Part shown: positions 37,627 through 46,822 of the stretch, piece by piece
Layout: every line of letters begins with the position of its first letter
Numbering within the stretch: the stretch's first letter is position 1
NCBI GenBank assembly: GCA_018066865.1
Contig: JAGPVT010000184.1
Coordinates: 1-64,000 of the forward strand
Origin: Marinobacter sp.
GTDB taxonomy: Bacteria; Pseudomonadota; Gammaproteobacteria; Pseudomonadales; Oleiphilaceae
DNA: 64,000 nucleotides
Direction: 5' to 3'
Position numbers and translations under genes: made by a program
Notes under the pieces: generated by a model
Database searches by the model: none
The model's input: the letters and a program-made list of their open reading frames with translations, nothing else
Told to the model about the DNA's origin: nothing

Positions 37627-39162
37627 ATGACTGCGGCGATACGCCTGAAACTGGAAAACATCGTCAAGGAATACCCGGGGTGCCGGGCCAACGACGGCAT
37701 TGACCTCACTGTAGGCGCGGGAGAGATTCATGCGCTTCTGGGTGAGAACGGTGCTGGCAAGAGCACTCTGATGAAGGTGATCTATGGCGTGATCCAGCCG
37801 GATCAGGGACGGATTGTCTGGAATGGCCATGAAGTGCAGGTGGATAACCCCGCCCAAGCTCGCCGTATGGGTATTGGTATGGTGTTTCAGCACTTCTCGC
37901 TGTTTGAGACCCTGACGGTGGCCGAAAACATTGCGCTCAGTCTTCCGCCAGACGAAGCCCGCAACCGCAATCAACTGAACCAGCGTATACGCGAGGTTTC
38001 TGAGCGGTACGGTATGGCTTTGGACCCCAGGCGTTACGTCAGCACTTTGTCGGTTGGGGAGCGTCAGCGCGTGGAAATTGTTCGATGCCTGATTCAGGAA
38101 ACAACTCTGCTGATTCTGGATGAGCCAACATCGGTGCTTACACCGCAGGAAGTTTCCGCCTTGTTTGCGACACTACGAAAGTTGTCGAAAGAAGGCTGCA
38201 GTATTCTGTTTATCAGTCACAAACTGGAAGAGGTGCGTAGCCTGTGTCACACCGCTACGGTGTTGCGCCAGGGGCGGGTCAGCGGCGATTGTCAGCCTGC
38301 AGAAATATCGGCGACTGACATCGCACGCCTGATGGTGGGTGACGACACTCCGATTTCTACTCAGGTTACTGCTGCGAAACCGGGAGCTACTCTGGTGGAA
38401 ATCAGAGGCCTTGGCTGGAAGAGCAAGGACCCCTTCGGAACCAGTCTCAGTAATGTGAACCTGGATTTACATAAGGGCGAGATCGTTGGTATTGCCGGAG
38501 TTGCCGGTAATGGCCAGGACGAGCTTCTCAAAGCCTTGTCCGGTGAAATCCGCTCCGGAACCGGAACTATCAGCCTGGAAGGATTGAATATCGCAAGCCT
38601 GTTTCCGGATCAGCGCCGGAAGCTGGGCGTGGCAATTGTGCCGGAGGAGCGCCTTGGGAGAGGTGCTGTGCCCGACATGTCTCTCGCTGATAACGCCCTG
38701 TTGACCGCTTCCGGGCAGGGATTAGTAAGTCGGGGTCTGATTCGTTCTGGCCGGGTTCGGGCGTTTTCCCGTGAGGTAATCCGTCGGTTTGGCGTTCGCT
38801 GCACCGGTGAAAACAACACTGCCGGGAGTCTGTCCGGTGGCAATCTGCAAAAATACATTATTGGTCGCGAAGCTCTGCAGAACCCCCGTCTTCTGGTGGC
38901 ATCGCATCCCACCTGGGGCGTTGATGTGGGGTCAGCCGTCGCCATCCATGAATCCCTGGTACGGCTTCGGGATGAAGGTGCCTCTATTCTGTTGATCTCC
39001 GAAGATCTGGATGAACTTTACCGGCTGTGTAATCGCCTGGGCGCACTTTGCGATGGCCGGTTGTCACCACTGGCCCCCACGTCAGAACTGCACATCGAGC
39101 AGCTTGGGCAATGGATGGCCGGGGAATTTGAATCCGGGGAGGTTGCCCATGCTGTTGCTTGA
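37627..39162 (+). CDS. purine/nucleoside ABC importer, double ATPase subunit
   Basis: A protein of about 511 residues with two RbsA-like ATPase domains. The first has Walker A GENGAGKST, signature LSVGERQRVEIVR and Walker B LLILDEPTSVLTPQE. The second is degenerate, as usual in this family (GVAGNGQDELL; SGGNLQKYIIGREAL). I prefer ATG 37627 (MTAAIRLKLENIVKEYPG); ATGs at 37609 and 37615 are possible. The longer frame from 37567 would include the operator. With the next two permeases and the BMP protein at 25.1 kb it likely imports purine bases or nucleosides. Confidence 0.88.
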   Translation: MTAAIRLKLENIVKEYPGCRANDGIDLTVGAGEIHALLGENGAGKSTLMKVIYGVIQPDQGRIVWNGHEVQVDNPAQARRMGIGMVFQHFSLFETLTVAENIALSLPPDEARNRNQLNQRIREVSERYGMALDPRRYVSTLSVGERQRVEIVRCLIQETTLLILDEPTSVLTPQEVSALFATLRKLSKEGCSILFISHKLEEVRSLCHTATVLRQGRVSGDCQPAEISATDIARLMVGDDTPISTQVTAAKPGATLVEIRGLGWKSKDPFGTSLSNVNLDLHKGEIVGIAGVAGNGQDELLKALSGEIRSGTGTISLEGLNIASLFPDQRRKLGVAIVPEERLGRGAVPDMSLADNALLTASGQGLVSRGLIRSGRVRAFSREVIRRFGVRCTGENNTAGSLSGGNLQKYIIGREALQNPRLLVASHPTWGVDVGSAVAIHESLVRLRDEGASILLISEDLDELYRLCNRLGALCDGRLSPLAPTSELHIEQLGQWMAGEFESGEVAHAVA

Positions 39163-40255
39163 GCGCCGCCCTGTCGCATCGTCCCTGATGCGCTGGGCAT
39201 CGCCGCTGTTGGCACTGATTCTGACCATCATTACCGGCTTTGTGCTGTTTCTGGTGATGGGGAAAGATCCGGTGGAAGGCCTGAAATTCTTCTTTATAAC
39301 GCCAGTCAGCGATCTGTCAGGACTCTCAGAACTGGGCCTGAAAATGGCGCCGTTGCTGTTGTGCGCCGCCGGGTTGACCGTTTGCTATCGCGCCAGGATA
39401 TGGAACATTGGTGCTGAAGGTCATTTCCTGATGGGTGCTCTGGGCGCCAGTGTGATGGCAGTGCAACTCTCGGCGTCGAGTGGGTTCTGGGTGTTGCCTC
39501 TTGTGCTACTGACAGGTGTTCTCGCAGGCATGCTCTGGGCCGCGATTGCCGCGGGGCTGAAAACCCATCTGCACTGCAATGAAATCCTCACCACCATCAT
39601 GCTCAATTACATTGCCCTGAACCTTCTGTTGTTCACCGTGCACGGACCACTCAAGGACCCGTTTGGGTTTGGCTTTCCTCAATCAGTGATGTTTGCCGAC
39701 TCGACACTACTGCCGGCATTGATTCCAGGTACCCGTTTGCACCTGGGGCTGGCGTTCGGTTTGCTGGCTGCGGTGGCAGTCTGGGTTCTGTTTGCCCGCA
39801 GCTTTATTGGCTTCCAGCTGAATGTTGTTGGCCAGGACCACCGGGCGGCTGCGTTCGCCGGCTTTAGTGTTCGCCGCCTGACCTGGTTTGCCTTTCTGGT
39901 TGGCGGAGCTACTGCTGGTCTGGCCGGAGCCTCGGAAGTAACAGGACCTATTGGTCAGCTGGTACCGCAGGTGTCCCCCGGATACGGCTACACCGCGATC
40001 ATTGTTGTGTTTCTGGGGCGAATGGATGCTTTGGGTATTGTTGCCGCCAGTGCCCTGCTGGCGCTGACCTTCATCGGCGGGGAAATGCTGCAGATCGCCA
40101 TGCATATGCCCAAGGCCGTGACAGGCTTGTTCCAGGGGCTGTTGCTGTTTTATCTGCTCACTTGCGATGCCTTTATCCATTACCGGATCCGGCGCAAGAA
40201 AACGGCCCTGCAACCCCTAAGTGCGGCAGTCACGACTGCGCCGCAGGAGGCTTGA
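39149..40255 (+). CDS. purine/nucleoside ABC importer permease 1
   Basis: A 368-residue permease of the BPD_transp_2 (NupP-like) family. The start is ATG 39149, with GGGGAGG upstream and a 14-base overlap with the ATPase gene. It has IWNIGAEGHFLMGALGAS and CNEILTTIMLNYIALNLL, characteristic of this group. Confidence 0.88.
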   Translation: MLLLERRPVASSLMRWASPLLALILTIITGFVLFLVMGKDPVEGLKFFFITPVSDLSGLSELGLKMAPLLLCAAGLTVCYRARIWNIGAEGHFLMGALGASVMAVQLSASSGFWVLPLVLLTGVLAGMLWAAIAAGLKTHLHCNEILTTIMLNYIALNLLLFTVHGPLKDPFGFGFPQSVMFADSTLLPALIPGTRLHLGLAFGLLAAVAVWVLFARSFIGFQLNVVGQDHRAAAFAGFSVRRLTWFAFLVGGATAGLAGASEVTGPIGQLVPQVSPGYGYTAIIVVFLGRMDALGIVAASALLALTFIGGEMLQIAMHMPKAVTGLFQGLLLFYLLTCDAFIHYRIRRKKTALQPLSAAVTTAPQEA

Positions 40256-40256
40256 A

Positions 40257-41177
40257 ATGGAACTGATCATTAATGTACTGGCCGCAACCGTGGTTGCCGG
40301 AACCCCTCTGTTACTGGTAGCCCTGGGCGAACTGATCTGTGAGCGCTCAGGGGTTCTCAATCTGGGCCAGGAAGGCATGATGCTGATGGGTGCGGTGGCT
40401 GGATTTGCTGCGGCGCTCTCCAGTGGGAGCCTGCTCGTCGGGGTTGCCGCAGCCATTGTGGCCGGTATTGGTATGTCCCTGCTGTTTGCGTTCATGGCGG
40501 TCACTCTGGCGGCAAACCAATACGCGGCAGGACTGGCACTGACGATATTCGGCACAGGCCTGAGTGCGTTTCTCGGGGCGGGGTTTGTGGGCTCATCCAT
40601 TGATGGTTTTTCTCGGGTGGCCATTCCGTTGCTGAGTGATATTCCCGTATTGGGCCGTGTATTTTTCGATCAGGATCCGCTGGTTTACGTCTCTTTTGTT
40701 GCCTTTGCAGGCGTGGCGCTGTTTCTGCGTTACAGCCGGGGCGGCCTGCTGTTAAGAGCTATTGGCGAGGATCCGGAAGCGGCTAACGCCAACGGCCTTC
40801 AGGTTTTGCTGGTGCGTTACCTGGCGGTGGCTTTTGGCGGCGGTATGGCTGGGCTTGCAGGTGCATACCTGTCCCTGGCCTACACCCCGCTCTGGACGGA
40901 AAACATGACAGCCGGGCGCGGCTGGATAGCTCTGGCTCTGGTGGTGTTTGCCACCTGGCGGCCGGAGCGTTTGATTCTGGGTGCCTACCTGTTTGGTGCG
41001 GCCAGTATCCTGCACCTGGTGCTTCAGGGCATGGGCTGGAAAAGCTCCACGGAGTTGCTGGCCATGCTGCCTTATCTGGTTACCATTCTGATGCTGGTTC
41101 TGCTGTCCTGGAACCCGGCCCGAACCCGACTCAATACTCCACTTTCCCTTGGTCAGCCATACCGGCCGGGATCCTAA
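40257..41177 (+). CDS. purine/nucleoside ABC importer permease 2
   Basis: A 306-residue NupQ-like permease starting at ATG 40257 with CAGGAGG upstream. Family features are CERSGVLNLGQEGMMLMGAV and AGRGWIALALVVFATWRPER. It forms the heterodimeric channel with permease 1. Confidence 0.88.
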   Translation: MELIINVLAATVVAGTPLLLVALGELICERSGVLNLGQEGMMLMGAVAGFAAALSSGSLLVGVAAAIVAGIGMSLLFAFMAVTLAANQYAAGLALTIFGTGLSAFLGAGFVGSSIDGFSRVAIPLLSDIPVLGRVFFDQDPLVYVSFVAFAGVALFLRYSRGGLLLRAIGEDPEAANANGLQVLLVRYLAVAFGGGMAGLAGAYLSLAYTPLWTENMTAGRGWIALALVVFATWRPERLILGAYLFGAASILHLVLQGMGWKSSTELLAMLPYLVTILMLVLLSWNPARTRLNTPLSLGQPYRPGS

Positions 41178-41240
41178 CAATAACGATCAGCAGTGTTCCA
41201 ACCCTAATGAAATGAAGAAAATAACCATTGAGGATTAACG

Positions 41241-42017
41241 ATGAATGCATTTCGCAAAACACTGATTGCCAGCTGTGTGGCTGCAGCCTCTTTCGCTCCT
41301 GCGGTCCATGCTGAGAAGTTCTTCGGAGGTTCCAGTATCTCGATCCTGCAAAGCAACCAGTATGAAGGTGTCAGATTTGATGCCGGCGGTAACGGCGGTT
41401 TCGAGTACGAGGCGACTTTTTTTACCTTCGAAAATGCCACCGCTCACAACTGGGGTAGCACCTTCTTATTCATCGACCGTGAGCAAGGTCAGGGTTCTGT
41501 TGAAGGCGGGGACAATGTCTACGGGGAATTCGCGCCTACTCTGAGCGGTAGCTGGCTGACAGGTTCAAACCTCAGCTTTGGTCCGGTCAAAGATGTAAGC
41601 CTCGCGGGCCAGTATGAGTTTGGTGGCGGTACCGAAGTAAACAACTACCTCGCCGGCTTTGCTCTGTCCTGGGATGTGCCTGGCTTCATGTATTTCAACA
41701 CGGGCGTTTACTACGTCGATAATGATCAGATCAGCGACGACATGCAGTTAACTGTTACCTGGGGTGCTCCGTTCAATATTGGTTCGGCCAAATTCCTCAT
41801 TGATGGCTACATTGATTGGTCCACAGCCGAATCTGATCATGAGTCCGAGTTCCAGTTCACCCCGCAGGTCAAGTTGGACGTGGGTAACTTCTGGGGCGCG
41901 CCGGATATGCTTTACGCCGGAGTTGAATATCAATACTGGCACAACAAGTTTGGTCTCGGTGATACGCTGATGGGTGATCAGAGCTCCGTCAGCGCGTTGG
42001 TGAAATTCCACTTTTGA
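41241..42017 (+). CDS. tsx: Tsx-like nucleoside-specific outer-membrane channel
   Basis: A 258-residue outer-membrane beta-barrel protein. It has a signal peptide (residues 1-24, ending AVHA), alternating aromatic strands and a terminal phenylalanine (VKFHF). The features HNWGSTFLFIDREQ and YGEFAPTLSG fit the Tsx channel family. It would bring nucleosides or bases across the outer membrane for the ABC importer coded just upstream. Confidence 0.82.
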   Translation: MNAFRKTLIASCVAAASFAPAVHAEKFFGGSSISILQSNQYEGVRFDAGGNGGFEYEATFFTFENATAHNWGSTFLFIDREQGQGSVEGGDNVYGEFAPTLSGSWLTGSNLSFGPVKDVSLAGQYEFGGGTEVNNYLAGFALSWDVPGFMYFNTGVYYVDNDQISDDMQLTVTWGAPFNIGSAKFLIDGYIDWSTAESDHESEFQFTPQVKLDVGNFWGAPDMLYAGVEYQYWHNKFGLGDTLMGDQSSVSALVKFHF

Positions 42018-42025
42018 TCCTATGC

Positions 42026-42058
42026 AGGAGTCCGGCAGAATCATAAAGTCGGACTCCT
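42026..42058 (+). other. stem-loop after tsx
   Basis: AGGAGTCCG and CGGACTCCT form a 9-base-pair stem with a 15-base loop and no U-run. It may stabilise the tsx message or damp read-through into the regulator gene. Confidence 0.5.
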
Positions 42059-42086
42059 GGACAAATGGATAACAAGTGAGAGATTC

Positions 42087-42776
42087 ATGACCAATATCAC
42101 CGTTACAGACAGCTCCGCTTCAGACAAGGCGGGTGAGGGCGAGAAAGGCCGAAAGTACCGGCCGGGCAGGATTCGGGTGCGCAACAGGGAGAAGATTCTG
42201 GTTGCTGCCGAAGAAGAGTTTGCTCTTAACGGCTACAAAGGCGCTACGATCCAGAGCATTGCCGAGCGGGCCGGGCTGCCTAAGTCCAACGTTCTTTATT
42301 ACTTCAGTAACAAGACACGAATGTATAGCGCCATGTTTGATGACATTCTGGCGCGCTGGAACAAGGTGTTTACGGAAATCCGGCCAGAGGATGATCCGGC
42401 TGAGGCGTTGGCCACTTTCATCCGGACCAAAGTCGAGATGTCACGAAAGTACCCTTTGTCTTCCCGCCTGTTCGCCATGGAGATCATCCAGGGCGCCCCT
42501 TTTCTTATGGACCACCTGCGCACCAACATGCGTGAGTGGGTTCGGGGCCGGGCTGAGGTCATGCAGTCGTGGATAGACGATGGCCGTATGGCGCCGGTGG
42601 ATCCGGTGCAGCTGATTTTCCTGATCTGGTCATCCACACAACATTATGCCGACTTCCAGGTTCAGATCCTGATGGTTGAGAACAAGGCCGAATATGAGAA
42701 GCGTGACTTTGACCGTGCGGCTGACTTCCTGATCGGCATGATTCTGCGGGGGTGTGGCCTTGAGATCCCGACATGA
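42087..42776 (+). CDS. RutR-like TetR regulator
   Basis: A 229-residue TetR protein of the RutR (YcdC) C-terminal family. The DNA-binding part reads TIQSIAERAGLPKSNVLYYF; the recognition helix GLPKSNVLYYF is very close to that of E. coli RutR (GVSKTNLLYYF, from memory). RutR binds TTGACCA-N2-TGGTCAA and responds to uracil/thymine. The same palindrome occurs in front of several units in this window, so this protein is the best candidate to bind them. Its ligand is unknown; a purine or pyrimidine metabolite is likely. Confidence 0.87.
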   Translation: MTNITVTDSSASDKAGEGEKGRKYRPGRIRVRNREKILVAAEEEFALNGYKGATIQSIAERAGLPKSNVLYYFSNKTRMYSAMFDDILARWNKVFTEIRPEDDPAEALATFIRTKVEMSRKYPLSSRLFAMEIIQGAPFLMDHLRTNMREWVRGRAEVMQSWIDDGRMAPVDPVQLIFLIWSSTQHYADFQVQILMVENKAEYEKRDFDRAADFLIGMILRGCGLEIPT

Positions 42777-43705
42777 ATGAGAACGTCTCATACCCGAGAG
42801 ATATGCGTGGTTATGGGGAGCATCCTCCCCATGCCCGTTGGCCCGGAAACGCCCGGGTAGCTGTTCAGTTTGTACTTAATTACGAAGAAGGCGGAGAGAG
42901 CTGCGTACTTCACGGCGATGAACACTCCGAAACGTTCCTCTCCGACATTATTGGTGCCGAAGCATACCGAGGGCGGCACATGAGCATGGAGTCCCTCTAT
43001 GAGTACGGATCCCGTGCCGGTGTCTGGCGCATCCTGCGGGAGTTCCGCAAGCGGCAGCTACCCCTGACAGTATTCGGGGTGACTATGGCTCTTTCCAGAA
43101 ACCCGGAGGTGGTGCAGGCCTTTATTGACGGTGGACACGAGATTGCCTGCCATGGCCAGCGCTGGATTCACTATCAGGATATGGCAGAGGCCGAGGAGCG
43201 CCGCTGGATGGAACTGGCACTGGAGCAGCATGCCCGTTTGGCCGGAGCACCTGCACTGGGCTGGTATACCGGCCGCGACAGTCCGAATACCCGTCGTCTG
43301 GTTGTAGAGCATGGCGGACTGGAATACGACAGCGATTACTACGGTGATGACCTTCCTTTCTGGACCACGGTCGAAACCCGTGACGGAGAGCGCAAACCCC
43401 ATCTGGTTGTGCCCTACACCCTGGAAGCCAACGATATGCGCTTCAGTTCGCCTCAGGGATTTAACTCGGGAGAGCAGTTCTTTCAGTACCTGAAAGACAG
43501 TTTTGATGTGTTGTACGAAGAAGGTGCAGATGCCCCGAAGATGATGTCCGTGGGCCTGCACTGCCGGGTTGTTGGCCGTCCAGGCCGCTTTCGGGCTTTA
43601 CAAAGGTTCCTGGATTATATCCAGAAGCACGAGCACGTATGGGTGTGCCGGCGTATTGATATTGCCCGCCACTGGAAAAAAGAACACCCCTTTCAGGCGG
43701 ACTGA
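42773..43705 (+). CDS. puuE: allantoinase PuuE (polysaccharide deacetylase type)
   Basis: A 310-residue cofactor-light allantoinase of the PuuE family, hydrolysing allantoin to allantoate. It has the N-terminal RDMRGYGEHPPHARWPGNAR and the NodB-like core GGHEIACHGQRWIHYQDM. It overlaps the regulator gene by 4 bases. It is unrelated to the AllB amidohydrolase type. Confidence 0.95.
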   Translation: MNENVSYPRDMRGYGEHPPHARWPGNARVAVQFVLNYEEGGESCVLHGDEHSETFLSDIIGAEAYRGRHMSMESLYEYGSRAGVWRILREFRKRQLPLTVFGVTMALSRNPEVVQAFIDGGHEIACHGQRWIHYQDMAEAEERRWMELALEQHARLAGAPALGWYTGRDSPNTRRLVVEHGGLEYDSDYYGDDLPFWTTVETRDGERKPHLVVPYTLEANDMRFSSPQGFNSGEQFFQYLKDSFDVLYEEGADAPKMMSVGLHCRVVGRPGRFRALQRFLDYIQKHEHVWVCRRIDIARHWKKEHPFQAD

Positions 43706-43720
43706 CACCGGAGTAAAAGA

Positions 43721-44743
43721 ATGACTGATGCAATAGTGGCACCCGCTGTAGAGGGGCCTGACTTTACCCGTAAAGGCCTGAACCTGGCCGATGGTAGCCT
43801 GGGAGCGGAAGTGACTCAGGTGACCGATGAATTTTTTGCGTCCCGGGAGCGCATGCTGAACCCTGACCAGCCGGTGTTTTACCCCGACCGTTTTGATGAC
43901 AACGGCAAATGGATGGACGGATGGGAAACCCGCCGTCGTCGTACCACCGGTCACGACTGGTGCGTTATTCGCCTGGCGACACCTGGCGTTTTGATGGGTG
44001 TGGATTTCGATACCAGTTTCTTTACCGGAAACTTTCCCCCGGCGGCCTCGCTGGAGGCGTGTTACTGCTCGGATGGCGAGCCCGGCGAAGGCAGCGACTG
44101 GCAAACACTGGTGTCCGCTATCGAATTGCAAGGCAATGACCACCGCTTCTGCGAAATCGCTTCGGATCAGCCGTGGAGCCATGTGCGGGTACACATATTC
44201 CCCGATGGCGGGCTGGCGCGCCTGCGTATTTACGGCAAGCCATTCTGTGACTGGTCCGCACTGCTGACCACAGGCCCTGTTAACCTGCTTGCTCTGGAAC
44301 ATGGCGGTGATCAGGTGGCCTGGAGTGATGCCCACTATGGCGAGCCCCGCAAGCTGCTGCGACCGGGCCGGGGTATCAATATGGGCGATGGCTGGGAGAC
44401 CCGCCGCCGGCGTGAGCCGGGTAATGACTGGTGCATTCTGGCTCTGGGCCACAAAGGTATGGTCGAACGTATCGAGGTGGATACAGCGCACTTCAAGGGT
44501 AATTTTCCTGCGGCCTGTTCTATACAGGCGGCCTGTGTCGAGGCTGGAGAGAGTACTGCCCAGTCTCTCATCACCCAGAGTATGTTCTGGCACACGTTGA
44601 TGGATGATCAGCCGCTGACCGCAGACGCTATCCACCAGTTTACTGATCTGCAGGACCTGGGTGCGATTACCCATATCCGTTTCAATATGATTCCCGATGG
44701 TGGTGTCAGCCGGGTGAGGCTGTTCGGAACGCCGGTGTCATGA
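43721..44743 (+). CDS. alc: allantoicase
   Basis: This 340-residue protein has two repeated jelly-roll halves, each with DGWETRRRR followed by DWCI or DWCV. This is diagnostic of allantoicase. It hydrolyses allantoate to ureidoglycolate and urea. It is 15 bases downstream of puuE and ends the purine operon. No ureidoglycolate lyase or urease gene is seen in the window. Confidence 0.95.
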   Translation: MTDAIVAPAVEGPDFTRKGLNLADGSLGAEVTQVTDEFFASRERMLNPDQPVFYPDRFDDNGKWMDGWETRRRRTTGHDWCVIRLATPGVLMGVDFDTSFFTGNFPPAASLEACYCSDGEPGEGSDWQTLVSAIELQGNDHRFCEIASDQPWSHVRVHIFPDGGLARLRIYGKPFCDWSALLTTGPVNLLALEHGGDQVAWSDAHYGEPRKLLRPGRGINMGDGWETRRRREPGNDWCILALGHKGMVERIEVDTAHFKGNFPAACSIQAACVEAGESTAQSLITQSMFWHTLMDDQPLTADAIHQFTDLQDLGAITHIRFNMIPDGGVSRVRLFGTPVS

Positions 44744-44920
44744 GTCAGCCCCGGACAATCGTCCCGGAATGGCACCGCCCATAACACCGGTACTGCCGGC
44801 CAGCTAATGTTTTGCCAATGCCTGATGTTCTCCCTCAAACAAAAACTATAGGGAAATCAAGAGTGGGTGTGACGCTGAATGTCTGATCACCCATATGACC
44901 TTATGTTATGGAGAGAGTGC

Positions 44921-45997
44921 ATGATGACCAAGACAGTATCTTTTACGACGAAGGCACGACGCCCCGGTCGGGTAGCGACTATGGTGATGGCAGCGGGGCT
45001 GGCCATACTGGCAGCGCCAGGCTCCGTGTGGGCGGATGACCTTGAGAAGGTGACCTTCCGCACCAACTGGTTCCCCCAGGCCGAACACGGTGGCTGGTAC
45101 CACGCGGATTCGCAGGGCACTTATGAGGACTATGGGCTTGATGTTGACATGGCTCCCGGAGGCCCCCAGGTCAACAACCTGCAATTGCTGCTCGGCGGCC
45201 AGGCTGATTTTGTGATGCTTCATTCCAGCGGCCAGATTCTCAATGCTGTTGAGGAAGGTTTGCCTGTAGTGGCGCTTGCGGCGTTCTACCAGAAAGACCC
45301 GCAGATCATCATGACTCACCCGGGTGTCGGGAACGACAGGCTGGAAGATCTCAAAGGCAAGTCGATCCTGCTGTCCCAGGATGCTCACCAGTCATTCTGG
45401 CCGTGGTTGAAGCAGAAATACGGCTATACCGATGAGCAGGTTCGTCCGTATACCTTCCAGATGGGGCCGTTCATTGCAGAGCCTCAGGTTATCCAGCAGG
45501 CCTATGTCACCTCGGAAACGTTTGTAGTGAAACAGGCTGGTATCGAGCCCAATGTGTTTCTGCTGTCTGATCATGGCTGGGAGTCATACTCCACCATGAT
45601 CGTTACCACTCGCAAAACCCTGCAAGAACGCCCGGAAGTTGCCCGCAAGTTTGTGGAAGCGACCATCGAGGGCTGGTACCAATATCTGCAGGACCCGGCA
45701 GCCACCAATGAATACATTCATGGGCTGAACGAGAACCAGGGCCCGGATCAGCTTGCCCATTCTCTCAGGGAGATGGATGAGCGCGGCATTATCCTGTCTG
45801 GCGACGCCCTGACCGGTGGCATAGGCATCATGACCGACGAACGTTGGCAGGATATCTATAAGCAGTTGGTTAGCCTGGATCTGATCGATGAATCCGTCGA
45901 TCCCACCAAGGGCTATACCACAGAGTTCGTTGGTACTGAGGCCATCCACGACATTATGGCCCGATATCCGGACGTGTCCGGTGCAGGCAGCGACTGA
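44921..45997 (+). CDS. NMT1/ThiY-like periplasmic binding protein
   Basis: A 358-residue protein with a signal peptide (ending VWADD), starting at ATG 44921 with GGAGAG upstream. Family features are TFRTNWFPQAEHGGWYHADS and GGQADFVMLHSSGQILNA. Relatives bind pyrimidine thiamine precursors, riboflavin or other heterocycles. No matching permease or ATPase lies nearby. The next gene starts at the base after its stop, so it probably delivers the substrate of the molybdenum hydroxylase encoded next. Confidence 0.8.
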   Translation: MMTKTVSFTTKARRPGRVATMVMAAGLAILAAPGSVWADDLEKVTFRTNWFPQAEHGGWYHADSQGTYEDYGLDVDMAPGGPQVNNLQLLLGGQADFVMLHSSGQILNAVEEGLPVVALAAFYQKDPQIIMTHPGVGNDRLEDLKGKSILLSQDAHQSFWPWLKQKYGYTDEQVRPYTFQMGPFIAEPQVIQQAYVTSETFVVKQAGIEPNVFLLSDHGWESYSTMIVTTRKTLQERPEVARKFVEATIEGWYQYLQDPAATNEYIHGLNENQGPDQLAHSLREMDERGIILSGDALTGGIGIMTDERWQDIYKQLVSLDLIDESVDPTKGYTTEFVGTEAIHDIMARYPDVSGAGSD

Positions 45998-46822
45998 GTG
46001 GTGCCTGTGAACAACGAGGTTACCGAACGGCAGGCGGTCCGGGTTATGCGCCCGGAGTCGCCCCGTCAGGCGGTCAGTTTCGCCAAACGGTTCCGGGCGC
46101 CTTACATCGCTGGTGGCACCTGGCTGCAGCCATCCTGTGAACGTGACCGGCAGTGGCCCGCGCAGCTGGTAGTGCTGAACCCTGACTGGCCGGCATTTCG
46201 TGGCATTCGGGAGACGGATGGTGGTCTCAGCATTGGTGCGCTGACCACGCTGGACGAGCTGGCTCACCACCCTTTGACGGCGCTGTACCTTCCTCCACTG
46301 AACGGTTTGATTAAACGTGTAGCAGGGCCCGGTGTGCGTCATCTGGGCACGGTCGGCGGCAATCTGCTTGCTGGCGGGGACCTGTCAGCGCTGGCGCTCG
46401 CCCTGGACACTGAAGTGGACGTTGTGGGGGGCAAAGGGAGTAACCGCCGGCCTTTGGCTCGATGGTTCCTGGATCGGCCGGTCAGCGACCTGCTCAGATC
46501 TGTCACCGTACCGGATTGCCGTGGCTGGCGAGTCTCTGTGGAAAAACTTGGCTATCGGGAGCGCTTTAGCCCCACCCGGGCCACCGTGGCCTGTGTCCAT
46601 GATGGCGAGCAGGTGCAGCTGGGGGTGTGTGGTGAAGGGGGTTCCGGGCGGCTGATGGTTACCGAAGCCATGCTGAGAGATGAAGGTATTCGTGAACTCA
46701 CGGATCTGGCCATAGTGATGGACAGTGAGCTGGAAGCTCTGGGCTGGCACGATACTCGGCTAAGGCTGGCCGCACGCAGGATGCTGGAGTCCGGATTGAT
46801 GGAAGTGACCCGTGACGCATGA
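45998..46822 (+). CDS. molybdenum hydroxylase FAD subunit (CoxM/XdhB type)
   Basis: A protein of about 274 residues with the FAD-binding pattern PYIAGGTWLQPS and GVRHLGTVGGNLLAGGDLSA. Starts at GTG 45998 or 46007 are both possible, and neither has a clear ribosome site. It forms a heterotrimer with the next two products. It passes electrons from the molybdenum centre via 2Fe-2S clusters to NAD+ or another acceptor. Confidence 0.85.
   Translation: MVPVNNEVTERQAVRVMRPESPRQAVSFAKRFRAPYIAGGTWLQPSCERDRQWPAQLVVLNPDWPAFRGIRETDGGLSIGALTTLDELAHHPLTALYLPPLNGLIKRVAGPGVRHLGTVGGNLLAGGDLSALALALDTEVDVVGGKGSNRRPLARWFLDRPVSDLLRSVTVPDCRGWRVSVEKLGYRERFSPTRATVACVHDGEQVQLGVCGEGGSGRLMVTEAMLRDEGIRELTDLAIVMDSELEALGWHDTRLRLAARRMLESGLMEVTRDA

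Noticed and set aside
44744-44920. Sigma-54 or RutR-like site upstream of the NMT1-like binding protein
   Set aside because: No GG-N10-GC pair with acceptable flanks and no TGACCA/TGGTCA palindrome was found; this unit may be read through from alc or use another promoter.
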